From: Azospirillum sp051124815
GTDB lineage: Bacteria > Pseudomonadota > Alphaproteobacteria > Azospirillales > Azospirillaceae
Direction: 5' to 3'
Assembly: GCF_051124815.1 (NCBI RefSeq)
Contig: NZ_CP118485.1
Location: 1,860,001-1,924,000, forward strand
Length of the DNA: 64,000 nucleotides
Positions 24,905 through 33,499 of this stretch are shown one piece after another (position 1 is the first letter of the stretch; each line of letters opens with the position of its first letter). Below the pieces are notes generated by a model, which saw only the letters and a program-made list of their open reading frames with translations, had not been told where the DNA came from and searched no databases. Position numbers and translations under genes: made by a program.

Positions 24905-26539
24905 ATGACGTCCGACAACGCACCCCAAAGCTCCGCACCGCTGATCGCCCCGGAACCGCGCCCCGGCTCCAACCTTCCGGAATTCACCGTCGGCGACCTC
25001 GCCCGCCGGCTGAAGCGCAGCATCGAGGAGGAATTCGGCTTCGTCCGCGTCCGCGGCGAGATCAGCCAGCCGAAGAAGCACAGCTCCGGTCACTGCTACA
25101 TGCGCCTCAAGGACGACACCGCGGTGATCGAGGCGGTGTGCTGGCGCGGCACCATGGCGAAGCTGGCGATCCGACCGGAGGAAGGGCTGGAGGTCATCGT
25201 CACCGGCCGCATGACCACCTACCCCGGCCGCTCGCAATACCAGCTGATCGTCGAGTCGATGGAACTGGCCGGCGAAGGCGCGCTGCTGAAAATGCTGGAG
25301 GAGCGCAAGCGCCGGCTGGCGGCGGAGGGTCTGTTCGACCCCGCCCGCAAGAAGCGCATCCCCTTCCTGCCCGACGTGATCGGCGTCGTCACCTCTCCCA
25401 CCGGGGCGGTGATCCGCGACATCCTGCACCGGTTGAACGACCGCTTCCCCCGCCATGTCCTGCTGTGGCCGGTCGCGGTCCAGGGCGAGCGCGCGGCGGC
25501 CGAGGTGACGGCGGCCATCGAAGGCTTCAACCGCATACAGCCCGGTGGGCGGGTGCCCCGCCCGGACCTGATCATCGTCGCGCGCGGCGGCGGCTCGCTT
25601 GAAGACCTGATGGCCTTCAACGAGGAAAATGTCGTCCGCGCCGCGGCGGTCAGCGCCATCCCGCTGATCTCCGCCGTCGGACACGAGACCGACACCACCC
25701 TCATCGACTTCGCGTCCGACCTGCGCGCCCCCACCCCGACCGCCGCCGCCGAAATGGCAGTCCCGGTGCGTGGCGAATTGCTGGCCCAGATCCTGGACGA
25801 CGAGCGCCGCCTGCTCGCCAGCGCGTCGCGCGCGGTGGCGGATCGCCGCAACCGGGTGGAGGGGCTGGCCCGCGGCCTGGGCGATCCCCGCGCCCTGCTG
25901 GAGGGCCATGCCCAGCGGCTGGACGACCGCGCCGAACGGTTGAACCTTGCCGCCTCGGCCCTGCTGGAACGCCGCCGCACCCGTGTCGGCGAGTTGGCCG
26001 CCAAGCTGCGCCACCCGCGCGAGAAGCTCGCCCAGGCCGACCAGAAGCTGGCGTCGGAGAGCCGCGCGCTCGACTCGGCCCTGCGCCATGCGGTGACTAC
26101 AGCCGGCGGACGCTTCGACCGTGTCGCCGGCCGGCTGTCGCTGACCCCGGCGCGGGTGAAGCTGGCGGATGGAGAGCGCCGCGTCGCCGACCTGACGCCG
26201 CGCCTCGACCGCAGCTATGCCAAGGGGGTTGCCGACAAGGCGGCGACGCTGGCGTCGCTCGGCCAACTGCTGGAAAGTTACAGCTACAAGGGCGTGCTGG
26301 CCCGCGGCTTCGCCCTGGTCGAGGACCGCGACGGCCGCCCGGTGACCCGCGCCGATCAGGCGACGCCCGGTCTGGCCGTCAACATCGTCTTCGCCGATGA
26401 TGCCAAAGTTGCAGCAACCATCGACGGCGGCGCGCCCAAGACGGAGGCGGCACCCGCAACCCCGACGGAGGCAAAGCCGGAGAAGAAGCCGGCGCCGCGC
26501 AAGCCGCGAGTGGTGCCGGTGCAGGGAACGCTGTTCTGA
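24905..26539 (+). CDS. xseA: Exodeoxyribonuclease VII large subunit
   Basis: 544 aa. OB-fold N-terminus (PEFTVGDLARRLKRSIEEEFGFVRVRGEISQPKKHSSGHCYMRLKDD), then the catalytic domain with IGVVTSPTGAVIRDILHRL, IIVARGGGSLEDLMAFNEE and PLISAVGHETDTTLIDFASDLRAPTPTAAAE, followed by a long coiled coil rich in Arg and Leu. The C-terminus is Lys/Pro/Ala-rich and longer than in E. coli XseA (456 aa). It degrades single-stranded DNA from both ends. The small subunit xseB is not in the window. Start at 24905; ATG 24878 is possible. Confidence 0.95.
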   Translation: MTSDNAPQSSAPLIAPEPRPGSNLPEFTVGDLARRLKRSIEEEFGFVRVRGEISQPKKHSSGHCYMRLKDDTAVIEAVCWRGTMAKLAIRPEEGLEVIVTGRMTTYPGRSQYQLIVESMELAGEGALLKMLEERKRRLAAEGLFDPARKKRIPFLPDVIGVVTSPTGAVIRDILHRLNDRFPRHVLLWPVAVQGERAAAEVTAAIEGFNRIQPGGRVPRPDLIIVARGGGSLEDLMAFNEENVVRAAAVSAIPLISAVGHETDTTLIDFASDLRAPTPTAAAEMAVPVRGELLAQILDDERRLLASASRAVADRRNRVEGLARGLGDPRALLEGHAQRLDDRAERLNLAASALLERRRTRVGELAAKLRHPREKLAQADQKLASESRALDSALRHAVTTAGGRFDRVAGRLSLTPARVKLADGERRVADLTPRLDRSYAKGVADKAATLASLGQLLESYSYKGVLARGFALVEDRDGRPVTRADQATPGLAVNIVFADDAKVAATIDGGAPKTEAAPATPTEAKPEKKPAPRKPRVVPVQGTLF

Positions 26540-26546
26540 CCGAAAA

Positions 26547-26570
26547 GGCCGCGCCTCAGCGGGCGCGGCC
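26547..26570. terminator. Bidirectional terminator between xseA and pyrC
   Basis: GGCCGCGCC (26547-26555) and GGCGCGGCC (26562-26570) form a perfect 9-bp stem with a 6-nt loop, directly after the xseA stop and just before the pyrC stop. A T-rich run follows on the minus strand. Confidence 0.7.
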
Positions 26571-26579
26571 CTCTTCGCC

Positions 26580-27635
26580 TCACACCGCGCCCGTATAGCT
26601 CCAGCGCAGGGACTCGCCGCTGCGGAAAGGCAGGACGGCGTCGCCCTCGCTGACCAGAATCAGGTCGGGGGCGACCGATGGGCGGCGTTCCAGCGCCACG
26701 CGCTCCTCGCTGACCGGCATGTTGTAGAAACGCGGACCGTTGATGCTGGCGAAGGCCTCCAGCCTGTCGAGCGCACCGGCCTCGTCGAAGGCCTCGGCGT
26801 AAAGCTCCAGCGCGTTGGCGGCGGTGAAGCAACCGGCGCAGCCGCAGGCGGCTTCCTTGGCGGTCACCGTGTGCGGGGCCGTGTCGGTGCCCAGGAAGAA
26901 CGGCCCCTCGCCGGAGATCGCCGCCTCGACCAGCGCCACCCGGTGGGTCTCGCGCTTGGCGATCGGCAGGCAGTAGAGGTGCGGGCGGATGCCGCCCTGG
27001 AAGATGTGGCTGCGGTTGATCAGCAGATGGTGCGCGGTGATGGTGGCGCCGATCCGGCCGCTGGCGGCATGCGCCCGCACGAACTGCACCGCGTCGGCCG
27101 TCGTCACATGCTCCAGCACAACGCGCAGGCTCTTATGGCGCTCCAGCAGCGGGGCCAGGATGGTGTCGATGAACACCGCCTCTCGGTCGAAGATGTCGAC
27201 CGACTGGTCGGTCACCTCGCCATGGATCAGCAGCGGCATGCCGATCTCCGCCATCCGCTCCAGCACCGGAGCGATGCGGGCGATGTCGGTGACGCCATGG
27301 GCGCTGTTGGTGGTCGCGTTGGCGGGATAGAGCTTGGCAGCCGCGAACACCCCGTCCGTGAAGCCCTGGGCCAGATCGTCGGCGTCGGTGCCGTCGGTCA
27401 GATAGGCGGTCATCAGCGGCGTGAAATCCACGCCGTCCGGCAGGGCCGCCAGGATGCGCTCGCGATAGGCCACGGCATCGGCGGCCGTCGCCACCGGCGG
27501 CTTCAGGTTCGGCATGACGATGGCGCGGCCGAACTGACGGGCGGTGAAGGGCAGAACAGCCTTCAGCATGGCGCCGTCGCGCAGATGGACATGCCAGTCG
27601 TCGGGACGGCGGATGACAAGGCGGTCGTTCGGCAT
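26580..27635 (-). CDS. pyrC: Dihydroorotase (class II, PyrC type)
   Basis: 351 aa, equal to the E. coli PyrC class. Metal ligands are visible: PDDWHVHLRDG (H-x-H), AAKLYPANATTNS (carboxylated Lys), LLIHGEV, LEHVTT and FLGTDTAPH (catalytic Asp). It closes carbamoyl-aspartate to dihydroorotate in pyrimidine synthesis. Start at 27635 (MPNDRLVIRR). Convergent with xseA. Confidence 0.95.
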   Translation of the reverse strand: MPNDRLVIRRPDDWHVHLRDGAMLKAVLPFTARQFGRAIVMPNLKPPVATAADAVAYRERILAALPDGVDFTPLMTAYLTDGTDADDLAQGFTDGVFAAAKLYPANATTNSAHGVTDIARIAPVLERMAEIGMPLLIHGEVTDQSVDIFDREAVFIDTILAPLLERHKSLRVVLEHVTTADAVQFVRAHAASGRIGATITAHHLLINRSHIFQGGIRPHLYCLPIAKRETHRVALVEAAISGEGPFFLGTDTAPHTVTAKEAACGCAGCFTAANALELYAEAFDEAGALDRLEAFASINGPRFYNMPVSEERVALERRPSVAPDLILVSEGDAVLPFRSGESLRWSYTGAV

Positions 27636-27766
27636 GGATCGGGTCCCGGCGCTGCTGTCGAGTGGGGCGGTTCGCTTGGACGACGTTCTATCGCCATCGC
27701 CGCCGCATCTCAACAGAGGCGGTCCCCGGACCGGAACCTTGGGCGGGCAAAATGAGGTGAAGCCGG

Positions 27767-27800
27767 CAGCCCCCCGCCGGCCGGCGTTGGCGGGGGGCTG
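27767..27800. terminator. GC-rich hairpin downstream of the Lys/Thr-rich protein gene
   Basis: A 12-bp perfect stem (27767-27778 with 27789-27800) and a 10-nt loop, 18 bp past the stop of the minus-strand gene. A weak T-rich tract is present further along the minus strand. Confidence 0.55.
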
Positions 27801-27817
27801 GCCGTCTTGCCGAGCCC

Positions 27818-28381
27818 TTACTGGATGGTCGTCGAGGTCTTAACCCCCAGGATGTTGTCGATCTTCGCGGCCTGCTCGGCGGTCACCGGCTTGCCGCCGA
27901 TGGTGGCGAGCTGCTGCCGGGCCTCGGCCACCGCCTTGTCGCGGGCGGCGCTGTCCTTCAGCGCGTGGGCGGCCAGCATCTGCTCGTGATACTTGCCGAG
28001 TTGGACCGTCAGTTGCTCGGTCGGCTTGGCGCCCAGTTCCTTGGCGACGGCATCGGCCTGGGTCTTGGTCACCTCGGCCTTCGGAGTGGCCGCGACCTGC
28101 TCATGCTTGGTCTTGCCTGCCTCGTGCTTGGTAGCTTCGGTCTTGGTGGCTTCGGTCTTGGTGGCCTCGCTCTTGGTGACGGCCTTCTGCTCGGCCTTCA
28201 CAGCCGGAGCGGGGGTCGTCGTGGTGGAGTCGGTCGTCGCGGCGGGGGCCGGCGTTGCCGGAGCGGCCGGCGCGACCGTTGCCGCACCCGCGCTCAGCAC
28301 GGGGGCCGTCGCCATCAGGGCGACGAACGCAAAGGTCGAAACGGACGAGCGGATACGCGACCCGAAGACGGTGCCGGACAT
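27818..28381 (-). CDS. Exported low-complexity protein with KTEAT repeats, 187 aa
   Basis: A signal peptide (SSVSTFAFVALMATAPVLSAGA) is followed by a Pro/Ala/Thr-rich region and Lys-rich repeats (KTEAT repeated three times near residue 80, then KHEAGKTKHEQ). The C-terminal 85 residues are helical and look structured (LGKYHEQMLAAHALKDSAARDKAVAEARQQLATIGGKPVTAEQAAKIDNILGV). A periplasmic or cell-surface role is likely. No family recognised; the repeats are typical of flexible linkers. It is divergent from hisS. Confidence 0.7.
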   Translation of the reverse strand: MSGTVFGSRIRSSVSTFAFVALMATAPVLSAGAATVAPAAPATPAPAATTDSTTTTPAPAVKAEQKAVTKSEATKTEATKTEATKHEAGKTKHEQVAATPKAEVTKTQADAVAKELGAKPTEQLTVQLGKYHEQMLAAHALKDSAARDKAVAEARQQLATIGGKPVTAEQAAKIDNILGVKTSTTIQ

Positions 28382-28574
28382 TTGGTTTCTCCATTTCGGT
28401 GAGCGATCCTCGGTGCGGGATCGTGCTTAGATGAACGCGGCTCCGCTTCCGTTCATTCCACGCCCTTCCGAAAAATTTCTGCCGCGACTGAAAAATTTTC
28501 CGGCGCAGGTGACGGGGCCGGCGAAAGGGGCTAGAAAACGCACGCTTTTCCTATCCAAGCGCGGACCTTCTCCG

Positions 28575-29924
28575 ATGAGCCTGATCACGCCCCGCACCCC
28601 GCCCGGAACGATGGAGCTGCTGCCGCGCCAGCAGGTGGCCTTCCAGCGCATGCTGGACACCATCCGCCGCGGTTACGAGCGGTTCGGCTTCGTCCCCGTC
28701 GAAACCCCGGTGTTCGAAACGGTGGACACGCTGCTGACCAAGTCGGGCGGCGAGACGGAGAAGCAGGTCTATTTCGTCCAGTCCACCGGCGCTATCCAGC
28801 AGGGCAACAAGCCGGAACTGGCGCTGCGCTTCGACCTGACCGTGCCGCTCGCCCGCTATGTGGCGGAGCATGAGCGCGACCTCGCCTTCCCCTTCCGCCG
28901 CTACCAGATCCAGCGGGTCTATCGCGGCGAGCGGGCGCAGCGCGGGCGTTTCCGCGAATTCTATCAGTGCGACATCGACGTGATCGGCAAGGACAGCCTG
29001 TCCGCCCATTACGACGCCGAGATCCCGGCGGTGATCCACCATGTCTTCACCGAGCTGAATTTCGGCGGCTTCACCATCAACGTTAACAACCGCAAGATCC
29101 TGCTGGGCCTGCTCGACGGTCTGGGCGTCGCCGACGCCGACACCCGCGTGCTGGTGCTGCGCGAGATCGACAAGCTGGACAAGATCGGCCGCGACAAGGT
29201 CCGCGCGAGCCTGCTCGGCCTCGGCGTGACCGAGCATGCCGCCGACATCATCCTGTCTCTGATCGACATGAAGGGCAGCAACGCCGAGACCTTGGCGGCG
29301 CTAGGCGCACTCGACATCGAGAACGCCATCTTCCGCGAGGGCGTCGGCGAACTGACCACCGTCATCGAGGGCCTCAAGGCTTTCCAGGTGCCGGAGGGGA
29401 CGGTGCGCATCAACCTCGCCATCGCGCGGGGCCTCGATTACTACACCGGCACCGTCTACGAGACCTTCCTGAACGACCATCCCGGCATCGGCTCGGTCTG
29501 CTCCGGCGGGCGCTACGAGAATCTCGCCAGCCACTACACCAAGTCGAAGCTGCCGGGCGTCGGCATCTCCATCGGCGCCACCCGCCTGTTCTACCAGCTG
29601 ATAGAGGCCGGTCTCATCAAGGACGCCGCCCCCACCGCCCAGGTGCTGGTGACCCAGATGGACCCGGCCCTGTCCGCCGACTATTTCCGCATGGCGAGCG
29701 AACTGCGCGCCGCCGGCATCAACACGGAAATCCAGCTGGACGGCGGCAAGATCGCCAAGCAGATGAAATACGCCGACCGCGCCGGCATCCCCGTCGTCCT
29801 GCTTATGGGCTCCGACGAGAAGACCCGCGGCACCGCCACCCTGAAGCATCTGGTCAAGGGCGAACAGGTCGAGGTCCCGCTGGCGGAACTGGCGACGCAG
29901 GCGAAGGCGTTGCTGGAGGGGTAA
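28575..29924 (+). CDS. hisS: Histidine-tRNA ligase HisS
   Basis: 449 aa. Class II synthetase motifs: FDLTVPLARYVAEH, FRRYQIQRVYRGERAQRGRFREFYQCDIDVIG (motif 2), ARGLDYYTGTVYET and SGGRYENL, and the C-terminal anticodon domain (AQVLVTQMDPALSADYFRMASELRAAGINTEIQ). The start at 28575 (MSLITPRTPPGTMELLP) is best supported; the open frame extends upstream to 28431 without conserved sequence. Divergent from the KTEAT protein gene. Confidence 0.96.
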   Translation: MSLITPRTPPGTMELLPRQQVAFQRMLDTIRRGYERFGFVPVETPVFETVDTLLTKSGGETEKQVYFVQSTGAIQQGNKPELALRFDLTVPLARYVAEHERDLAFPFRRYQIQRVYRGERAQRGRFREFYQCDIDVIGKDSLSAHYDAEIPAVIHHVFTELNFGGFTINVNNRKILLGLLDGLGVADADTRVLVLREIDKLDKIGRDKVRASLLGLGVTEHAADIILSLIDMKGSNAETLAALGALDIENAIFREGVGELTTVIEGLKAFQVPEGTVRINLAIARGLDYYTGTVYETFLNDHPGIGSVCSGGRYENLASHYTKSKLPGVGISIGATRLFYQLIEAGLIKDAAPTAQVLVTQMDPALSADYFRMASELRAAGINTEIQLDGGKIAKQMKYADRAGIPVVLLMGSDEKTRGTATLKHLVKGEQVEVPLAELATQAKALLEG

Positions 29925-30020
29925 GGAGTACCGCCTTAAACGCCCCGTTAACCATAAACCCCCTATCGTTCCGGCCTATACCGACCGTGTGAGTTGGGCG
30001 GCAGGGGGTTCGCTTCCGAG

Positions 30021-33000
30021 ATGGCCAAGGGGTGGATGCAGGTTGGGCGTTGGGCCCGGCGGGCGGCGATCGGGGTCACGCTGGCGACCACCGTGGCTGC
30101 CGCCGGCTATGCCGGCTGGCGCGAAATGGAAACCTCGCGCCTCCAGGCCCGGCTGCTGTCCGGCGTCGCCCAGTCGATGACTGTTTCCTTGCGCGAAGGC
30201 CCCAACCCGCAGGCGCGCTATCCCAAGCATGGGCCGTACAACGAGCGGTTCGGCTACACCGCCCTGCCCGGCTATCTCGAGTCGCTGACCCATGACCTCT
30301 ACGCGGTCGAACGGCAGGCGGTGCTTTCGCCGGCGCTCGACCGCTTCATGGCCGGCGGCGGCTTTCCGATCTATCGCGAGAAGACTCAGGCCGGACTGAC
30401 CCTGCTCGACCGCAACGGCGCGGTCATGTATTCGGCGCGCTACCCGGAACGGGTGTTCGACGGCTTCGCCGACGTGCCGAAGCTGGTCGCCGACACGCTG
30501 CTGTTCATCGAGAACCGCGAATTGCTGGACGAGGACCAGCCGCGCCGCAATCCGGCGGTGGAATGGGACCGCTTCGGCGCGGCGGTGGCGATGCTTCCCC
30601 TGCAGATGGTCCGGCCGGGACAGCGTTCCCCCGGCGGCTCGACCCTCGCCACCCAGATCGAGAAATACCGCCACTCTCCCGACGGCCAGACCACCGGCAG
30701 CGTGGAGAAGCTGCGCCAGATGGCGTCGGCCAGCGTCCGCGCCTACAGCGACGGCGAGGACACCACGCTGGCCCGCCGCCGCATCCTGGTCGATTACCTG
30801 AACTCCACCCCGCTGACCGCACGGGCCGGCTTCGGCGAGGTGAACGGGCTCGGCGACGGGCTGTGGGCTTGGTTCGGCACCGACCTGTCAATCGCCAAGC
30901 GCGTGCTGGCCGAACCGGCAACAGACGCCCGTGCCCTGAAGCTGAAGGCACTGGCCTACAAGCAGGTGCTGGCCCTGCTGCTGGCGCAGCGGCGGCCCTC
31001 CTATTACCTGATCCAGGACCGTGCCGCGCTCGACCGGTTGGCCGACGCCCATCTGCGGGCGCTGACCCAGGCCGGGGTGATCGACCCTGCGTTGCGTGAC
31101 GCGGCGCTTGCCACGCCGCTGGCCTTCCGCGAGGAGGCGCCGACCGCCCCCGCCACCTCCTTCGTCGAGCAGAAGGCGACCAACGCCATCCGCGCCCGGC
31201 TGCTGGGCATGCTCGGTGTCCCGAACCTCTACGCGCTCGACCGCATCGATCTCACCGCGCAATCCACCCTGGATGCCGAGACGCAGGCCCGCGTGGTGGA
31301 GGTGCTGGGCAAGCTGAACGAGCCCGACTTTGCCCGCTCTCTTGGGTTGACCGGCGAGCGGCTGCTCGATGCCCGCAACAACGACCTGTCCAAGCTGGTC
31401 TACTCGATCACCCTCTACGAGCGGGGTCCGGAGGCCAATTACCTGCGCGTCCAGGCCGACAACCTCGACCAGCCGCTGGACATCAACGACGGGGCGAAGC
31501 TCGATCTCGGCTCCACCGCCAAGCTGCGGACGTTGGCGACATATCTGGAGATCATGGCGGAGCTGCACAGCCGCTACGCCCATCTGCCGAAGGAATTGCT
31601 GGCCGATGTCGAGGACGAGGCGTCGGACAACTTGACCCGCTGGGCAACCTCCTGGCTGGCATCCGCCCCAGACCGGCGGCTGCCGGCCATGCTGGATGCG
31701 GCGATGGAACGGCGCTATTCCGCCAACCCCGGCGAGGTGTTCTTCACCGGCGGCGGCCAGCACAGCTTCGTGAACTTCAACAAGGACGACAACGGCCGCA
31801 TCCTCACCCTGCAGGAGGCATTGCGGAACAGCGTCAACCTGCCCTTCATCCGGCTGATGCGCGACGTCGTCCAATTCTATATGGACGAGGGGGCGGACGA
31901 CGGCGCCGACATCCTGCGCTCGCCCGACCACCCGGCCCGGCAGGCCTATCTCGCCCGCTTCGCCGACCGCGAGGGATCGGACTTCCTCAACCGCTTCTAC
32001 AACGACTACCGCAAGCGCACTCCGGACGAGGCGCTGGCCCGGCTGGCGACCCGCTCGCGCCCGGTGCCGCACCGGCTGGCGGTGATCTTCCGCAGCGTGC
32101 GGCCCAAGGCCGGGCTCGCCGAGTTCTCCGCCTTCCTGCGCGCCCGACTGCCGAAGATGTCGCTGTCCGACGGGCAGCTTTCGGCGCTCTACGCCAAATA
32201 CGGGCCGGACCGCTTCCCGCTGAACGACCTCGGCTATCTAGCCCGCGTCCATCCGCTGGAGCTGTGGCTGGTTACCTATCTCCAACAGCATCCCGGCGCA
32301 ACGCGGGCCGAGGTTCTGGCCGCCAGCGCCGACGAGCGCCAGGAAAGCTATCGCTGGCTGTTCAAGAAGGGCATGGCCGCCCAGAACACCCGCATCCGCA
32401 TCGGGCTGGAGGAGGAGGCGTTCAAGCGCATCACCGCCCAGTGGCGCAGCGTCGGCTATCCGTTCGAAACGCTGGTGCCGTCGCTGGCGACCGCCATCGG
32501 CAGCTCGGCCGACCGCCCGGCGGCGCTGGCGGAGCTGATGGGGCTGATCCTGAACGACGGGGTGCGCCAGCCGACGGTGAAGATCCGCTCGCTGCATTTC
32601 GCCGCCGGCACGCCCTACGAGGCGAAGCTGGGGCTGGGGCCGCTGAAGGGCGAGCGGGTGCTGCGGCCGGAGGTCTGCGCCACCCTGCGCCGCGCCCTGA
32701 TGGACGTGGCGCAGAACGGCACCGCCAAACGCGTCTGGGGTTCTTTCAAGGACCCGGCCGGCACGCCGATCCCGATGGGCGGCAAGACCGGCACCGGCGA
32801 CCATCGGCTGGACCGCTGGGGGCCGGGCGGCGTGCTGATCGAATCGAAGGCGGTCAACCGCACCGCGACCTTCGTCTTCTACATCGGCGACCGCTTCTTC
32901 GGCACCATGACCGCCTTCGTCCATGGGCCGGAGGCCGACAACTACCGCTTCACCAGCGCCCTGCCCGCCCAGCTTCTGAAAAGCCTCGCCCCGGCGCTGC

Positions 33001-33065
33001 AGCCGTTGATCGACCAGGGCATCACCCGCACCGCCGACACGCGGGCGACGCCCACCGGCCTGTAA
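30021..33065 (+). CDS. Divergent bifunctional penicillin-binding protein (GT51 plus transpeptidase)
   Basis: About 1014 aa. One N-terminal membrane anchor (RRAAIGVTLATTVAAAGYAGW). The GT51 domain is divergent: catalytic Glu in ENREL (E164, normally EDRRF), GGSTLATQIEKYRHSPDG instead of GGSTITQQLAKN, and ARRRILVDYLNSTPL with GFGEVNGLGDGLWAWFG. The transpeptidase motifs are complete: S498-T-A-K501, S604-V-N606 and K922-T-G. The order and size fit a class A penicillin-binding protein, but it is longer than PBP1a or PBP1b, with additional sequence between SVN and KTG. Start ATG 30021; a TTG at 29994 is an alternative. It may be a specialised peptidoglycan synthase. Confidence 0.85.
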   Translation: MAKGWMQVGRWARRAAIGVTLATTVAAAGYAGWREMETSRLQARLLSGVAQSMTVSLREGPNPQARYPKHGPYNERFGYTALPGYLESLTHDLYAVERQAVLSPALDRFMAGGGFPIYREKTQAGLTLLDRNGAVMYSARYPERVFDGFADVPKLVADTLLFIENRELLDEDQPRRNPAVEWDRFGAAVAMLPLQMVRPGQRSPGGSTLATQIEKYRHSPDGQTTGSVEKLRQMASASVRAYSDGEDTTLARRRILVDYLNSTPLTARAGFGEVNGLGDGLWAWFGTDLSIAKRVLAEPATDARALKLKALAYKQVLALLLAQRRPSYYLIQDRAALDRLADAHLRALTQAGVIDPALRDAALATPLAFREEAPTAPATSFVEQKATNAIRARLLGMLGVPNLYALDRIDLTAQSTLDAETQARVVEVLGKLNEPDFARSLGLTGERLLDARNNDLSKLVYSITLYERGPEANYLRVQADNLDQPLDINDGAKLDLGSTAKLRTLATYLEIMAELHSRYAHLPKELLADVEDEASDNLTRWATSWLASAPDRRLPAMLDAAMERRYSANPGEVFFTGGGQHSFVNFNKDDNGRILTLQEALRNSVNLPFIRLMRDVVQFYMDEGADDGADILRSPDHPARQAYLARFADREGSDFLNRFYNDYRKRTPDEALARLATRSRPVPHRLAVIFRSVRPKAGLAEFSAFLRARLPKMSLSDGQLSALYAKYGPDRFPLNDLGYLARVHPLELWLVTYLQQHPGATRAEVLAASADERQESYRWLFKKGMAAQNTRIRIGLEEEAFKRITAQWRSVGYPFETLVPSLATAIGSSADRPAALAELMGLILNDGVRQPTVKIRSLHFAAGTPYEAKLGLGPLKGERVLRPEVCATLRRALMDVAQNGTAKRVWGSFKDPAGTPIPMGGKTGTGDHRLDRWGPGGVLIESKAVNRTATFVFYIGDRFFGTMTAFVHGPEADNYRFTSALPAQLLKSLAPALQPLIDQGITRTADTRATPTGL

Positions 33066-33080
33066 GGCGGAAAGAGCGGT

Positions 33081-33488
33081 CTATTGCAGCTTGGTGGCCG
33101 CGATCTTCGCGGTGTCGACCGGGGTGGCGGTGCAGCCGCCCAGCGTCGGGCCGACCGGAAGCTCGCCGAAGGCGGCCAATGCGCCCTCCGCCTTCAGCCG
33201 GCCGACGAAACCGGGCTCGACTCCGCGGGCGACCCAGGCGAAGCCGAGCCAGGTGGAACGAACCGGCTCGCCGCCCGCCCGCACCATCGCCGTCATCGCC
33301 TCTGCATCGCTGGTGCCGGGGGAAAACACCGCCAGCATCAGGCCGTCGGTCGCATCCGGCAGCGCGGCACGCTGCAGCGACAGCCCCATCAGCCCGGCCC
33401 AGACCAGCAGGATGCCACCCAGCAGCGCCGCGGCGAGCCCGTGGCCGATGGGAAGTCCGGAAGAGGATTGGGCGGGGCTGTCGCTCAT
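33081..33488 (-). CDS. Single-pass membrane protein, 135 aa, unknown function
   Basis: One membrane segment (GLAAALLGGILLVWAGLMGL, residues 17-36), then a predicted periplasmic domain of about 95 residues with a short alternating alpha/beta pattern (LMLAVFSPGTSDAEAMTAMVRAGGEPVRSTWLGFAWVARG). No family recognised. Its stop is 15 bp from the convergent penicillin-binding protein gene, and it lies 12 bp downstream of the MFS gene on the same strand, so these two may be one operon. Confidence 0.7.
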   Translation of the reverse strand: MSDSPAQSSSGLPIGHGLAAALLGGILLVWAGLMGLSLQRAALPDATDGLMLAVFSPGTSDAEAMTAMVRAGGEPVRSTWLGFAWVARGVEPGFVGRLKAEGALAAFGELPVGPTLGGCTATPVDTAKIAATKLQ

Positions 33489-33499
33489 GGTGCTTTACC

